NCBI GenBank assembly: GCA_028873075.1
Contig: JAGWND010000005.1
Span: 1 to 38,480, forward strand
DNA: 38,480 nt
Reading direction: 5' to 3'
Origin: Bacteroidota bacterium
GTDB lineage: Bacteria; Bacteroidota; Ignavibacteria; UBA10030; UBA8401
Positions 1 through 6,859 of the stretch are shown here, in pieces. Within the stretch, counting starts at the first letter, position 1. Each line of letters begins with the position of its first letter. Below the pieces are notes generated by a model. It worked only from the letters and a program-made list of their open reading frames with translations, was not told where the DNA came from and searched no databases. A program made the translations under genes and the position numbers.

Positions 1-56
1 CTGAAATCAGAAATGCGGGCCAACAGCGTCAATAACACTATCAGGGAGCAACAACA

Positions 57-824
57 ATGCTGAATATGTATGGAACACGTGTTTTGGTGACAGGCGGTTC
101 ACGCGGTATCGGGCTTGCCAGCGTTGAAGCTTTTGTGCAGAATGGGTGCGATGTTGTCATTGTCCATTTCAATGATGGCGCGAAGGCGGAGCGAGAATGT
201 GCACGCTTTCGTTCGGCAACTGGAAAGAAAATTTCTCATCTTGATGCTGACCTTGGAACTGCGAAGAGTGCCCGCGCAGTTGTTGAAAACGCAGCGCAGC
301 TTCTTGGCGGATTGGATATCGTGCACAGCAATGCCGGAATCTGCCGCTTCACGCCGTTTCTCGAGCTCGACGACGAAAACTGGCAGCGCCATTGCGATGT
401 TAATTTGAGTGCGGGGTTTTGGGTGGGTCAGGCTGCTGCAAAAATTATGATACAACAGGGAACCGGGGGCAGAATCATTTTTACAACAAGTGTTGGTGCA
501 TTCAGATCGAATTCAACACAGACGCATTATTGCGCAACGAAAGGCGGGCTGCATCTTCTTGCACAGGGGATGGCGCTCGAGCTCGGGCGGTATAATATCA
601 CCGTGAATTGTATCGCGCCCGGATGGATCCACACGGATATTAACGATGCGCAGTCGCGGGACGAAGCAACTGTAGCACCGTGGCTGAAAACACATGTTGC
701 CCGCGGAAGGCTTGGTTTTCCAAACGACGTGCAGGCAGCTGTATTATTTTTTGCAAGCAAGGAATCGGACTATTCCACCGGAGCGACGATCACTGTTGAC
801 GGAGGATGGAATTCACAACTATGA
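57..824 (+). CDS. Short-chain dehydrogenase/reductase (SDR)
   Basis: A classical SDR of 255 aa, the usual length for the family, predicted to be a cytosolic NAD(P)-dependent oxidoreductase of a hydroxy/keto substrate. The Rossmann dinucleotide motif VTGGSRGIG lies near residue 11. The catalytic Ser is in FTTSVGAF and the Tyr-Lys pair in HYCATKGG. The C-terminal IAPGWIHT and VDGGW segments are typical of FabG-like members. AGGGAG about 8 bases upstream supports the ATG at 57. It opens a six-gene run and overlaps the next gene by 4 bases (ATGA). The substrate cannot be read from sequence. A sugar, polyol or hydroxy acid is plausible from context. Confidence 0.93.
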   Translation: MLNMYGTRVLVTGGSRGIGLASVEAFVQNGCDVVIVHFNDGAKAERECARFRSATGKKISHLDADLGTAKSARAVVENAAQLLGGLDIVHSNAGICRFTPFLELDDENWQRHCDVNLSAGFWVGQAAAKIMIQQGTGGRIIFTTSVGAFRSNSTQTHYCATKGGLHLLAQGMALELGRYNITVNCIAPGWIHTDINDAQSRDEATVAPWLKTHVARGRLGFPNDVQAAVLFFASKESDYSTGATITVDGGWNSQL

Positions 825-1615
825 AACCGTACCGCATTACGGCAATGAAGATGGGGGAGACAAGCGTTCCCTCTGCCGAAATATTTTGGATGACAAAGCT
901 TGTCGGATGGGAAATGCTGACGTTCTGGTCATTCCTCATTGAAAATGACGAGCGGAAGGTTCTGCTGAATACAGGTTTCCCCCAAGATTATTCTGCGCTT
1001 CATAAACATTGGACATCATGGGCAAAATCTGCAATGGGAGAAGAAGGACACGTGCCGATAGTGACTCCCGATCATTGGATTGTGAATGCGCTTGGGCAGA
1101 ATAATGTACGCAGTGACGACGTTACCGATGTTCTTGTAACACCGTTGACAGCATACGCTACCGGCGGGCTTGATCAATTTGCAAAAGCGAGCCTCTGGTT
1201 TTCACGCCGCGGCTGGCTTGATTTTCACGCACCTGATCCGGAGATTCCGCAACTGCCTCGTCGCATTATATTCCCCGATCACGTATTGCAATGGCTTGTC
1301 GGTCCCGCGGCTTCACGTATTCGTTTGCTCGATGATGAAGAACAGGAATTTCTTCCGGGCATCCGCGCGTGGTTTTGCGGCGGGCATCATCGGTCGAGCA
1401 TGGTGTTTGCAGTTCAGACACGACGCGGCACAGCGGCGCTCACTGATGCAGTTTTCAAGTACAGAAATTTTGAGGAGCGTATTCCACTGGGCTTGAGCGA
1501 ATCGTTGGAAGAGCATTATCGTTTATTTGCTAAGCTCAAGCGCTCGGCGGATATTATTATTCCATTGTACGATCCATTATTGATGCAACGGCATGAAAGA
1601 GGTGTGATCGAGTGA
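821..1615 (+). CDS. Metallo-beta-lactamase-fold protein lacking the HxHxDH motif
   Basis: A 264-aa protein with the layout of lactonase-type MBL-fold hydrolases. An N-terminal strand region (VLLNTGFP) is followed by the position where HxHxDH is expected, then CGGHHRSSMVF and a later LTDAVFKYRNFE resembling the GDA..N segment. At the metal motif it reads VTPLTAYATGGLD, so the His/Asp ligands are gone although the GGL after them is kept. I chose ATG 821 over the listed 806 because it forms an ATGA overlap with the SDR stop and has GGAGG upstream. It is probably either a non-hydrolytic relative or one using other ligands. The fold is fairly likely; activity is unknown. Confidence 0.7.
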   Translation: MKPYRITAMKMGETSVPSAEIFWMTKLVGWEMLTFWSFLIENDERKVLLNTGFPQDYSALHKHWTSWAKSAMGEEGHVPIVTPDHWIVNALGQNNVRSDDVTDVLVTPLTAYATGGLDQFAKASLWFSRRGWLDFHAPDPEIPQLPRRIIFPDHVLQWLVGPAASRIRLLDDEEQEFLPGIRAWFCGGHHRSSMVFAVQTRRGTAALTDAVFKYRNFEERIPLGLSESLEEHYRLFAKLKRSADIIIPLYDPLLMQRHERGVIE

Positions 1616-2403
1616 TGAGCATGCTGGAATTTCAAAACACAGTGGCATTGGTTACAGGAGCAGGCAGCGGCATCGGTCTTGCAACAGCCCGGAAGCTTGC
1701 AGATGGCGGTGCTTGCATTATCGGTGTGGACAAAAACGCGGAGAAAATAAATGCCGCAATCGCATCGCTTCCCCGGGTAGGTGAGCGGCACTACGCGCTC
1801 GTGAAAGACCTTCGCTCTGCAGAAGCAGCAAAGCAGGCTGTGCCGGACGCGCTTCGCTTTACTGGAACTCTTGATATTGTCGTCAATGCAGCGGGAGTTT
1901 GTTATTTTACAACGATGAATAACATCAGTGCAGAGGAGTATAATGACGTCTTCGATGTCAATGTTCGAGCATTGTTTTTCATAAGCGTTGCTGCAGCGGA
2001 GGCAATGGATGCTAAAAAAGGGGGACGGATTATCAATCTTGGCTCGAATGCGGGACGCAAAGGGCGCGCGCTCTCCGCACATTATGCTGCATCCAAAGCA
2101 GCAGTGAAAAATATCACGGAGTCGCTCGCGCTTGCATACGGTGTAAAAAACATTTCAGTGAACACCGTCTGTCCCGGTCCAACTGAAACGCCGATGTGGG
2201 AAAGAAATTTTGAGGGATTAAAAAAGATCACGGGAAAATCGCAGGAAGAATTTTGGGAGCTATGGAAAAAGCAGACTCCGTTAGGGCGTGTCGGCCAAGC
2301 GGACGACGTGGCGAACTTGATCTGCTTTCTCGCTTCGGACAAAGCCGCGTTTATTACGGGCCAAGAAATCAACGTGTGCGGCGGATTTATGCTGACGTCG
2401 TAA
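1615..2403 (+). CDS. Short-chain dehydrogenase/reductase (second copy)
   Basis: A 262-aa classical SDR with the NAD(P) motif VTGAGSGIGLATA, the catalytic Ser in INLGSNAG, Tyr-Lys in HYAASKAAV and a C-terminal ITGQEINVCGG. It overlaps the preceding MBL-like gene by one base (TGATG). The tracked GTG at 1612 is possible, but ATG 1615 or 1621 is preferred. It differs clearly from the first SDR, so it is a paralogue with its own substrate and not a recent duplicate. Two SDRs flanking an MBL-fold protein suggest successive oxidation or reduction steps with a lactone-like intermediate. That is inference. Confidence 0.92.
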   Translation: MSMLEFQNTVALVTGAGSGIGLATARKLADGGACIIGVDKNAEKINAAIASLPRVGERHYALVKDLRSAEAAKQAVPDALRFTGTLDIVVNAAGVCYFTTMNNISAEEYNDVFDVNVRALFFISVAAAEAMDAKKGGRIINLGSNAGRKGRALSAHYAASKAAVKNITESLALAYGVKNISVNTVCPGPTETPMWERNFEGLKKITGKSQEEFWELWKKQTPLGRVGQADDVANLICFLASDKAAFITGQEINVCGGFMLTS

Positions 2404-2452
2404 TGCCGTGGGGCGAATTTTTTTATTTCATCATTTTTAGACAAGGATCATT

Positions 2453-3232
2453 ATGGCTATCAAATATTCCCCCTTGCTCAATCGAGATCTCCGGCAGGAC
2501 GAGCCGCGCGAAGCGGGCATTTCAACACTCAAGCAAGCGTACCAAGCAATGGACAGAGGTGATCTTGCGGCAGCAAAACGTATAACGGAATATGCGAGGC
2601 TTGAGTGGCAAGTTGTGCATGATATGTACGTCAACTGGTCGTGGTCTTTTTTTACTTACATTGCCGATAATTTTGGCGAGGAAGAACTGGAAAAAGCGTA
2701 TCGTGGTATTCTTGGCAGCTATTATAAACACCGTTATGACAGAGTAATGAAGAACGATGTCAAGACGCAATTGCAGTTGACGGTAGAAGGGCTGCGCGGG
2801 CACCTTATGGGAAAAGATAGGCAGGGTGAAATTATTATTACCGAAGAAGAAGAACGCTACGTGCTAACGCTTGATCCCTGCGGTAGCGGCGGCGTTGCGC
2901 GTCAACGCGTCGAAAGCGGGAACGAGCAGTTCCCGGAACAATTCGGGTTTTCAAAAACACCTCATCCATGGACATGGGGGAAAGAGCATGTGTGTTACTA
3001 CTGCGGCCATTGTGCGATGGTAAACGAAATTATGGCGATTGAAAACTATGGACACCCGATGCGGGTCACGGAATATCCTCGAGCCGCCAAGGATGCGTGT
3101 GTCTGGTACATCTACAAAAATCCAGAAAAAATTCCGGCGGAGTATTATGAGCGTGTCGGGAAAAAAGCTCCGGATAATGCGCCGCGGCTTGACGGTACAG
3201 CGTCTGCCGAGAAACGCGGAGGCGAGAGATGA
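2453..3232 (+). CDS. Uncharacterised Cys-rich protein, possibly ATC-hydrolase-like
   Basis: I do not firmly recognise this 259-aa soluble protein. It may belong to the loose group annotated L-2-amino-thiazoline-4-carboxylate hydrolase-like. The N-terminal 120 residues look helical. A conserved-looking core follows: LDPCGSGG (Cys143), HPWTWGK, then CYYCGHC (Cys181, Cys184, Cys187), with several His and Glu after it. Four clustered Cys suggest a metal or cofactor site. There is no signal peptide. AAGGATC precedes the ATG at 2453. It overlaps the acetoacetate-decarboxylase-like gene by ATGA, so the two proteins are probably translated together and act in one pathway. Confidence 0.75.
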   Translation: MAIKYSPLLNRDLRQDEPREAGISTLKQAYQAMDRGDLAAAKRITEYARLEWQVVHDMYVNWSWSFFTYIADNFGEEELEKAYRGILGSYYKHRYDRVMKNDVKTQLQLTVEGLRGHLMGKDRQGEIIITEEEERYVLTLDPCGSGGVARQRVESGNEQFPEQFGFSKTPHPWTWGKEHVCYYCGHCAMVNEIMAIENYGHPMRVTEYPRAAKDACVWYIYKNPEKIPAEYYERVGKKAPDNAPRLDGTASAEKRGGER

Positions 3233-3969
3233 AGCACGATCCTCTGCACGCATGGTCAACACCGTGGGATGCGCCGCTTGTTCCGAACTTTCCATTTGCG
3301 TTTCGGAATGTTGAAGTTATGACATTGACATATCGCACGCACCTCAACGCAGTGCGTGCATTGCTCCCTCCGCCGCTCGAAGCGTTGAATGATTGGGTAG
3401 TCATTCACTTGTACAGAATGAACGATGTGGAGTGGCTGGGCAGCTATAACGAGTGCAATGTGATGATTGGTGCCAAGTTTGACAGTGTCGTCAGCGGCGG
3501 GTTTTCGCCGTATCTTTTTTTGAACAGCGATGTGGGTTTGGCACATGGGCGTGAAGTCCATGGTCAGCCCAAAAAATTTGCCGAAACGGCAATTGACTTC
3601 CGGAAAGACCTGATTGTCGGAACCGTAAACCGGAACGGTATTGATATTATTACAGGGACAATGGCGTTCAAACAAGAGCGGGGAGCTTTGGATGATCTGA
3701 AGAAAACGACATTCGATTTTTCGACGAACATCAATTATAAAATCATTCCGAATATTGACGGAAGCTTTGCTGTACGGCAGTTGACAAGCCGAATATTATC
3801 GGACGTTGTTGTTCATGAATGCTGGACGGGTGATTGTACTGTCGAATTGCGCCCGAATGTTCAAGCGCCGGTGTACAAGCTTCCCGTTGTCGAAGCAGGA
3901 GCCGGCTATTTCTGGCGGGCGGATTTTACCCTTGTTGCCGGAAACATCATTCATGATTATCTCAAATAA
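3229..3969 (+). CDS. Acetoacetate decarboxylase-family protein
   Basis: At 246 aa it matches the classical acetoacetate decarboxylase length (about 244). The Schiff-base Lys region is present as GREVHGQPKKF, with Lys115 and Lys116 at the positions known for the clostridial enzyme, and the Glu before it is in GSYNE (residue 75). This argues for a working Schiff-base site that decarboxylates a beta-keto acid or carries out related aldol/dehydration chemistry on a keto acid. Starts with an ATGA overlap. Neighbours are SDRs and a hydroxyacid dehydrogenase, not CoA transferases, so the substrate is probably not acetoacetate itself (inference). Confidence 0.88.
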   Translation: MKHDPLHAWSTPWDAPLVPNFPFAFRNVEVMTLTYRTHLNAVRALLPPPLEALNDWVVIHLYRMNDVEWLGSYNECNVMIGAKFDSVVSGGFSPYLFLNSDVGLAHGREVHGQPKKFAETAIDFRKDLIVGTVNRNGIDIITGTMAFKQERGALDDLKKTTFDFSTNINYKIIPNIDGSFAVRQLTSRILSDVVVHECWTGDCTVELRPNVQAPVYKLPVVEAGAGYFWRADFTLVAGNIIHDYLK

Positions 3970-3991
3970 ATTCTGAGGGCGCATACGAGAG

Positions 3992-4915
3992 ATGAAAGTG
4001 GTGATTACAGACTGGGGTTTTCCCTCGCTCGACATCGAACGAAGAATTTTTGCTGAACATGCGATTGTTGTGGAAGAGCATCAATGCAAAACGGAAGATG
4101 ATGTTGTCGCCGTCGTTGCTTCTGCAAATGTCGTGATGACACAATGGGCGCCGGTGAAAGCGAAAGCCATTGCCGCAATGCGTTCATGTAAAGGTATCGT
4201 ACGGTACGGAATAGGGCTGGACAATATTGATATGGCGGCGGCACGACAGCACGGTATTCCCGTTCGCAATGTTCCCGATTATTGCCTGAATGAAGTTGCC
4301 GACCACACGATGGCGCTCCTTCTTTCACTTCAGCGGCAGATAACGCATACACAGACGCTGGTGCGCCGCGGTGTGTGGAGCATTGTGCCGCCGCAAGAGC
4401 TGGCCGCACTTCGGACGTGCACACTTGGGTTAGTTGGCTTTGGCCGCATTGCTCGTCTCGTAGCGCTGCGAGCACAATCGTTCGGTTTGAAAATTCGGGC
4501 ATACGATCCGTACATTGCCGATGATTTTTTTTCAGCCCGCCATGTTGAGAAAACGGATTTTTCGGAACTTCTCAGGAGTGCAGATATTTTCAGCTTGCAT
4601 TTACCCCTGACGCCCGAAACACAACATCTGCTGAATGCAAAAACTTTTTCAATGATGAAACGCAATACCCTCGTTATCAATGCAAGCCGTGGAGGGTTAA
4701 TAGACACTGCCGCTCTCTGTGAAGCTCTCGAGAAAAAAAATATTGCAGGAGCTGCGCTGGATGTAATAGAAGAAGAACCGCTCATGCCCGGCCATCCGTT
4801 GCTGCAATTTGATAACGTTATCGTAACAAGCCATACCGCATGGTACAGTAGTTCAAGTGTTGGTGAATTGCAGCGGCTCGCTGCATTAGCAGCAGTAGAT
4901 TTTCTGCTTAAGTGA
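3992..4915 (+). CDS. D-2-hydroxyacid dehydrogenase, CtBP-like
   Basis: A 307-aa NAD-dependent D-2-hydroxyacid dehydrogenase of the SerA/CtBP group, which interconverts 2-keto and D-2-hydroxy acids. The NAD-binding motif is GLVGFGRIARL. The catalytic Arg sits in INASRGGLID, the Glu in DVIEEEP and the His in TSHTAWY. VPDYCLNEVADH is typical of the CtBP-like subgroup. The C-terminal ACT domain of SerA is absent, so serine biosynthesis is unlikely. It closes the first gene run, 22 bases after the decarboxylase-like gene. The following 311-base gap carries a new promoter. Confidence 0.92.
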   Translation: MKVVITDWGFPSLDIERRIFAEHAIVVEEHQCKTEDDVVAVVASANVVMTQWAPVKAKAIAAMRSCKGIVRYGIGLDNIDMAAARQHGIPVRNVPDYCLNEVADHTMALLLSLQRQITHTQTLVRRGVWSIVPPQELAALRTCTLGLVGFGRIARLVALRAQSFGLKIRAYDPYIADDFFSARHVEKTDFSELLRSADIFSLHLPLTPETQHLLNAKTFSMMKRNTLVINASRGGLIDTAALCEALEKKNIAGAALDVIEEEPLMPGHPLLQFDNVIVTSHTAWYSSSSVGELQRLAALAAVDFLLK

Positions 4916-4924
4916 AATACAAAA

Positions 4925-5139
4925 GTAAGAACGAACGGTAGCGCCAGGGCGATGAATATCCAGCGTACTTACGATAAAGAAGGGAATGGAAGTTGGGATG
5001 CCGGGTGATAATCTCGGCATTGCCGAGTTCCTTCGCCGCATGTTCGATGTCCGGTTGGTTCTCCCATCCTACAGACAGGCGCTTCTACTTCTTTGTTGAA
5101 ATTGACAGGCAGGCCGGTAACAGCAAAAGAGAGCGCCAT
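4925..5139 (-). pseudogene. Possible frameshifted gene remnant
   Basis: On the - strand an ATG at 5139 starts MALSFAVTGLPVNFNKEVEA. After about 30 codons the natural-looking protein sequence continues only in the +1 frame, as DIEHAAKELGNAEIITRHPN, running to a stop at 4910-4908 just inside the end of the dehydrogenase gene. Both halves have protein-like composition, but no family is recognised. It could equally be chance open frame in spacer DNA. Low confidence. Confidence 0.25.
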
Positions 5140-5150
5140 TCGTATGTTAC

Positions 5151-5179
5151 TTGACAAAGAAAAGTAATTCGAGTATACT
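5151..5179 (+). promoter_or_regulatory. Sigma70-type promoter for the IclR operon
   Basis: TTGACA at 5151-5156 and TATACT at 5174-5179 are separated by exactly 17 bases. The -35 is a perfect match to the sigma70 consensus and the -10 has one mismatch. The predicted start lies near 5186, giving a leader of about 40 bases before the IclR ATG at 5227. It is the best promoter visible in the window and marks a transcription-unit boundary. Confidence 0.8.
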
Positions 5180-5190
5180 TCCAATATACT
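5172..5190. promoter_or_regulatory. Inverted repeat over the -10 box, possible IclR operator
   Basis: AGTATA-N7-TATACT is a perfect 6-base inverted repeat. It overlaps the -10 hexamer and the predicted transcription start. A repressor bound here would block the promoter. IclR-family regulators commonly repress their own gene from such palindromes, so self-regulation by the adjacent product is the simplest reading (inference). Confidence 0.5.
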
Positions 5191-5226
5191 AATAAAACAC
5201 TATTCAATTAGAGAAACAGATCATCA

Positions 5227-6018
5227 ATGACAAAAGATTACACAGTACCCGCGGTGTACCGCGCCATTCAGGTATTGGAGCTTCTCTCATCATCCCGTGA
5301 CGGGGTTTCTCTGGCACAGCTTTCGCTTCAAACGAAAATTCCTAAGAGCACATTATTCCGGATACTTGTGACGTTGCAGCAGCATTCGTTAGTCGTAGAA
5401 GACGCGGAGCGTCATCTTTTCACTCTGGGTATTAAACTGCTCGATTGGGGAGGGGCGGCGCTGGAGCGGCTCGATATCAAGACGATTGCCCACCCGCACA
5501 TGGTGAAACTTGCTCATGCAACAAAGGAAAGCCTCTACCTCGCTGTGCTTGAGCACGACGAAGTAATTCTCATAGACCGCGTGGACACGCCGGAGATTTG
5601 GAAAATTGTGACACGGCTGGGGTATCGCTCCCCGATCCACTGCACTGCTTCCGGACAGGTGATTGCGGCATACCAAGGAGAACAATATTGGAACGGCATT
5701 CTTTCAGACTACCAGTTCACAAAATTCACGGCAACGACTATTACAACAGCGGCAAGACTAAAAAAGAAATTCAGGGAAATCGTCAAAGCGGGGCACGCAA
5801 TTGCAGATGGTGAATTCAAACCGGATTTATTTGCGGTTGCGGTGCCTATTTGGGACCACTCGGGAAAAGTGAACGCCTCGCTGATGTTGGCGCTTCATTC
5901 TGATCGAGCGCATAAAAATAAAAAGCATATTGACTCTCTGCTTGCCTCCCTTAAGGAGGAAGCAATGCTCATTTCGCAGCGGATCGGTTATGTCGAGGGA
6001 TCAAACAACAGGGAATAA
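5227..6018 (+). CDS. IclR-family transcriptional regulator
   Basis: A 263-aa regulator. The N-terminal winged helix-turn-helix spans residues about 8-65 (AVYRAIQVLELLS, then IPKSTLFRILVTL). The effector-binding domain covers about 75-250, with HCTASGQVIAAY and LFAVAVPIWDHSG typical of IclR. Members usually repress small-molecule catabolic operons until a ligand binds the C-terminal domain. It is the first gene after the promoter and overlaps the next gene by 29 bases, so it probably controls the downstream catabolic run and itself. The ligand is unknown; a sugar acid or aromatic acid is common in the family. Confidence 0.93.
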   Translation: MTKDYTVPAVYRAIQVLELLSSSRDGVSLAQLSLQTKIPKSTLFRILVTLQQHSLVVEDAERHLFTLGIKLLDWGGAALERLDIKTIAHPHMVKLAHATKESLYLAVLEHDEVILIDRVDTPEIWKIVTRLGYRSPIHCTASGQVIAAYQGEQYWNGILSDYQFTKFTATTITTAARLKKKFREIVKAGHAIADGEFKPDLFAVAVPIWDHSGKVNASLMLALHSDRAHKNKKHIDSLLASLKEEAMLISQRIGYVEGSNNRE

Positions 6019-6859
6019 AGCGGCATCTTCCCCAAAGGGACTTTCAATCGGAATTGTTTCCGATGAGATAGTGCTTGATATCCGAGATGCGGTGAGCCTT
6101 GGCATGAGCTGGGGGATTTCGTTGTATGAAATCCGAAGCGCACCGAGCGGGCGCATTCCTTTTTTTTCTCCCCGTGATATCGCCGCCGTGATGCATGCAC
6201 GCAGTGAGCTTGGCATCGCAATTACCGCCCTTTCTCCGGGAATTTTCAAGCACCCCCTTTCCCGTACGACGGAAATAGAACACGAGCTTACCGTCGTTCT
6301 TCCGAACACAATTGAGGCCGCTCATCAATTCGGTGCGCCGCTTGTTATTGTGTTTGGATTTCAACGAGAGAATAATGAACCGCGTGAGAACATTCATCGC
6401 GCCGTTGAAGTGCTCTCCCGCGCGGCATTGCTTGCACGACGTGCAGGGATCATTCTCGCCGTTGAAAACGAGCCGGGCTGTTGGTGCGATAGTGGTAGCG
6501 CAACCGCGCATATTATTCATGAGGTCAGTTCACCGGCCTTGAGGGCAAACTGGGACCCATGCAATGCGTTTGGCACGGAAGAGTTTCCTGTCCCCGACGG
6601 TTACGAAGCAATTAAAAATGTTGTTGCCAACGTTCATGTGAAAGATACTCGCAAAGGCGCGCTCGTGGAATGCCTTCCTGTTGGAGAAGGAGTGATTGAC
6701 TGGAAAGGGCAGCTTGCAGCGCTCATCCGCGACGGCCATATCTCTCATGTTACTATAGAAACACACTCGTTGCCTCTCGTAGAAAAGTCTAAGCGGAATG
6801 TCGACACAGTGCGTGCCTATCTCAACGAAATTTATTGTGAAGAAAAGATTGGCATATGA
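5990..6859 (+). CDS. Xylose isomerase-like TIM-barrel sugar isomerase/epimerase
   Basis: A 289-aa AP-endonuclease-2/xylose-isomerase-like TIM barrel. Candidate divalent-metal ligands appear in order: Glu in VENEPG, Asp in NWDPCNAF, His in NVHVKDT and Glu in TIETH. Family members isomerise or epimerise sugars, keto acids or inosose-type compounds. I set the start at ATG 5990 because the listed upstream start at 5930 lies deep inside the IclR gene and would add a non-homologous tail. No strong ribosome site is seen there. It ends with an ATGA overlap onto the exported glycosidase gene, consistent with sugar processing. Confidence 0.85.
   Translation: MSRDQTTGNKAASSPKGLSIGIVSDEIVLDIRDAVSLGMSWGISLYEIRSAPSGRIPFFSPRDIAAVMHARSELGIAITALSPGIFKHPLSRTTEIEHELTVVLPNTIEAAHQFGAPLVIVFGFQRENNEPRENIHRAVEVLSRAALLARRAGIILAVENEPGCWCDSGSATAHIIHEVSSPALRANWDPCNAFGTEEFPVPDGYEAIKNVVANVHVKDTRKGALVECLPVGEGVIDWKGQLAALIRDGHISHVTIETHSLPLVEKSKRNVDTVRAYLNEIYCEEKIGI

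Larger units (their letters stand above)
4916..5226. other. 311-base gap upstream of the IclR gene
   Basis: The only stretch over 300 bases without an accepted gene. Its right part holds a strong sigma70-type promoter and an inverted repeat (listed separately). Its left part has a - strand reading frame that may be a decayed gene (listed separately). I see no factor-independent terminator with a T run after the gene ending at 4915, and no tRNA or riboswitch-like fold by eye. Confidence 0.7.
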
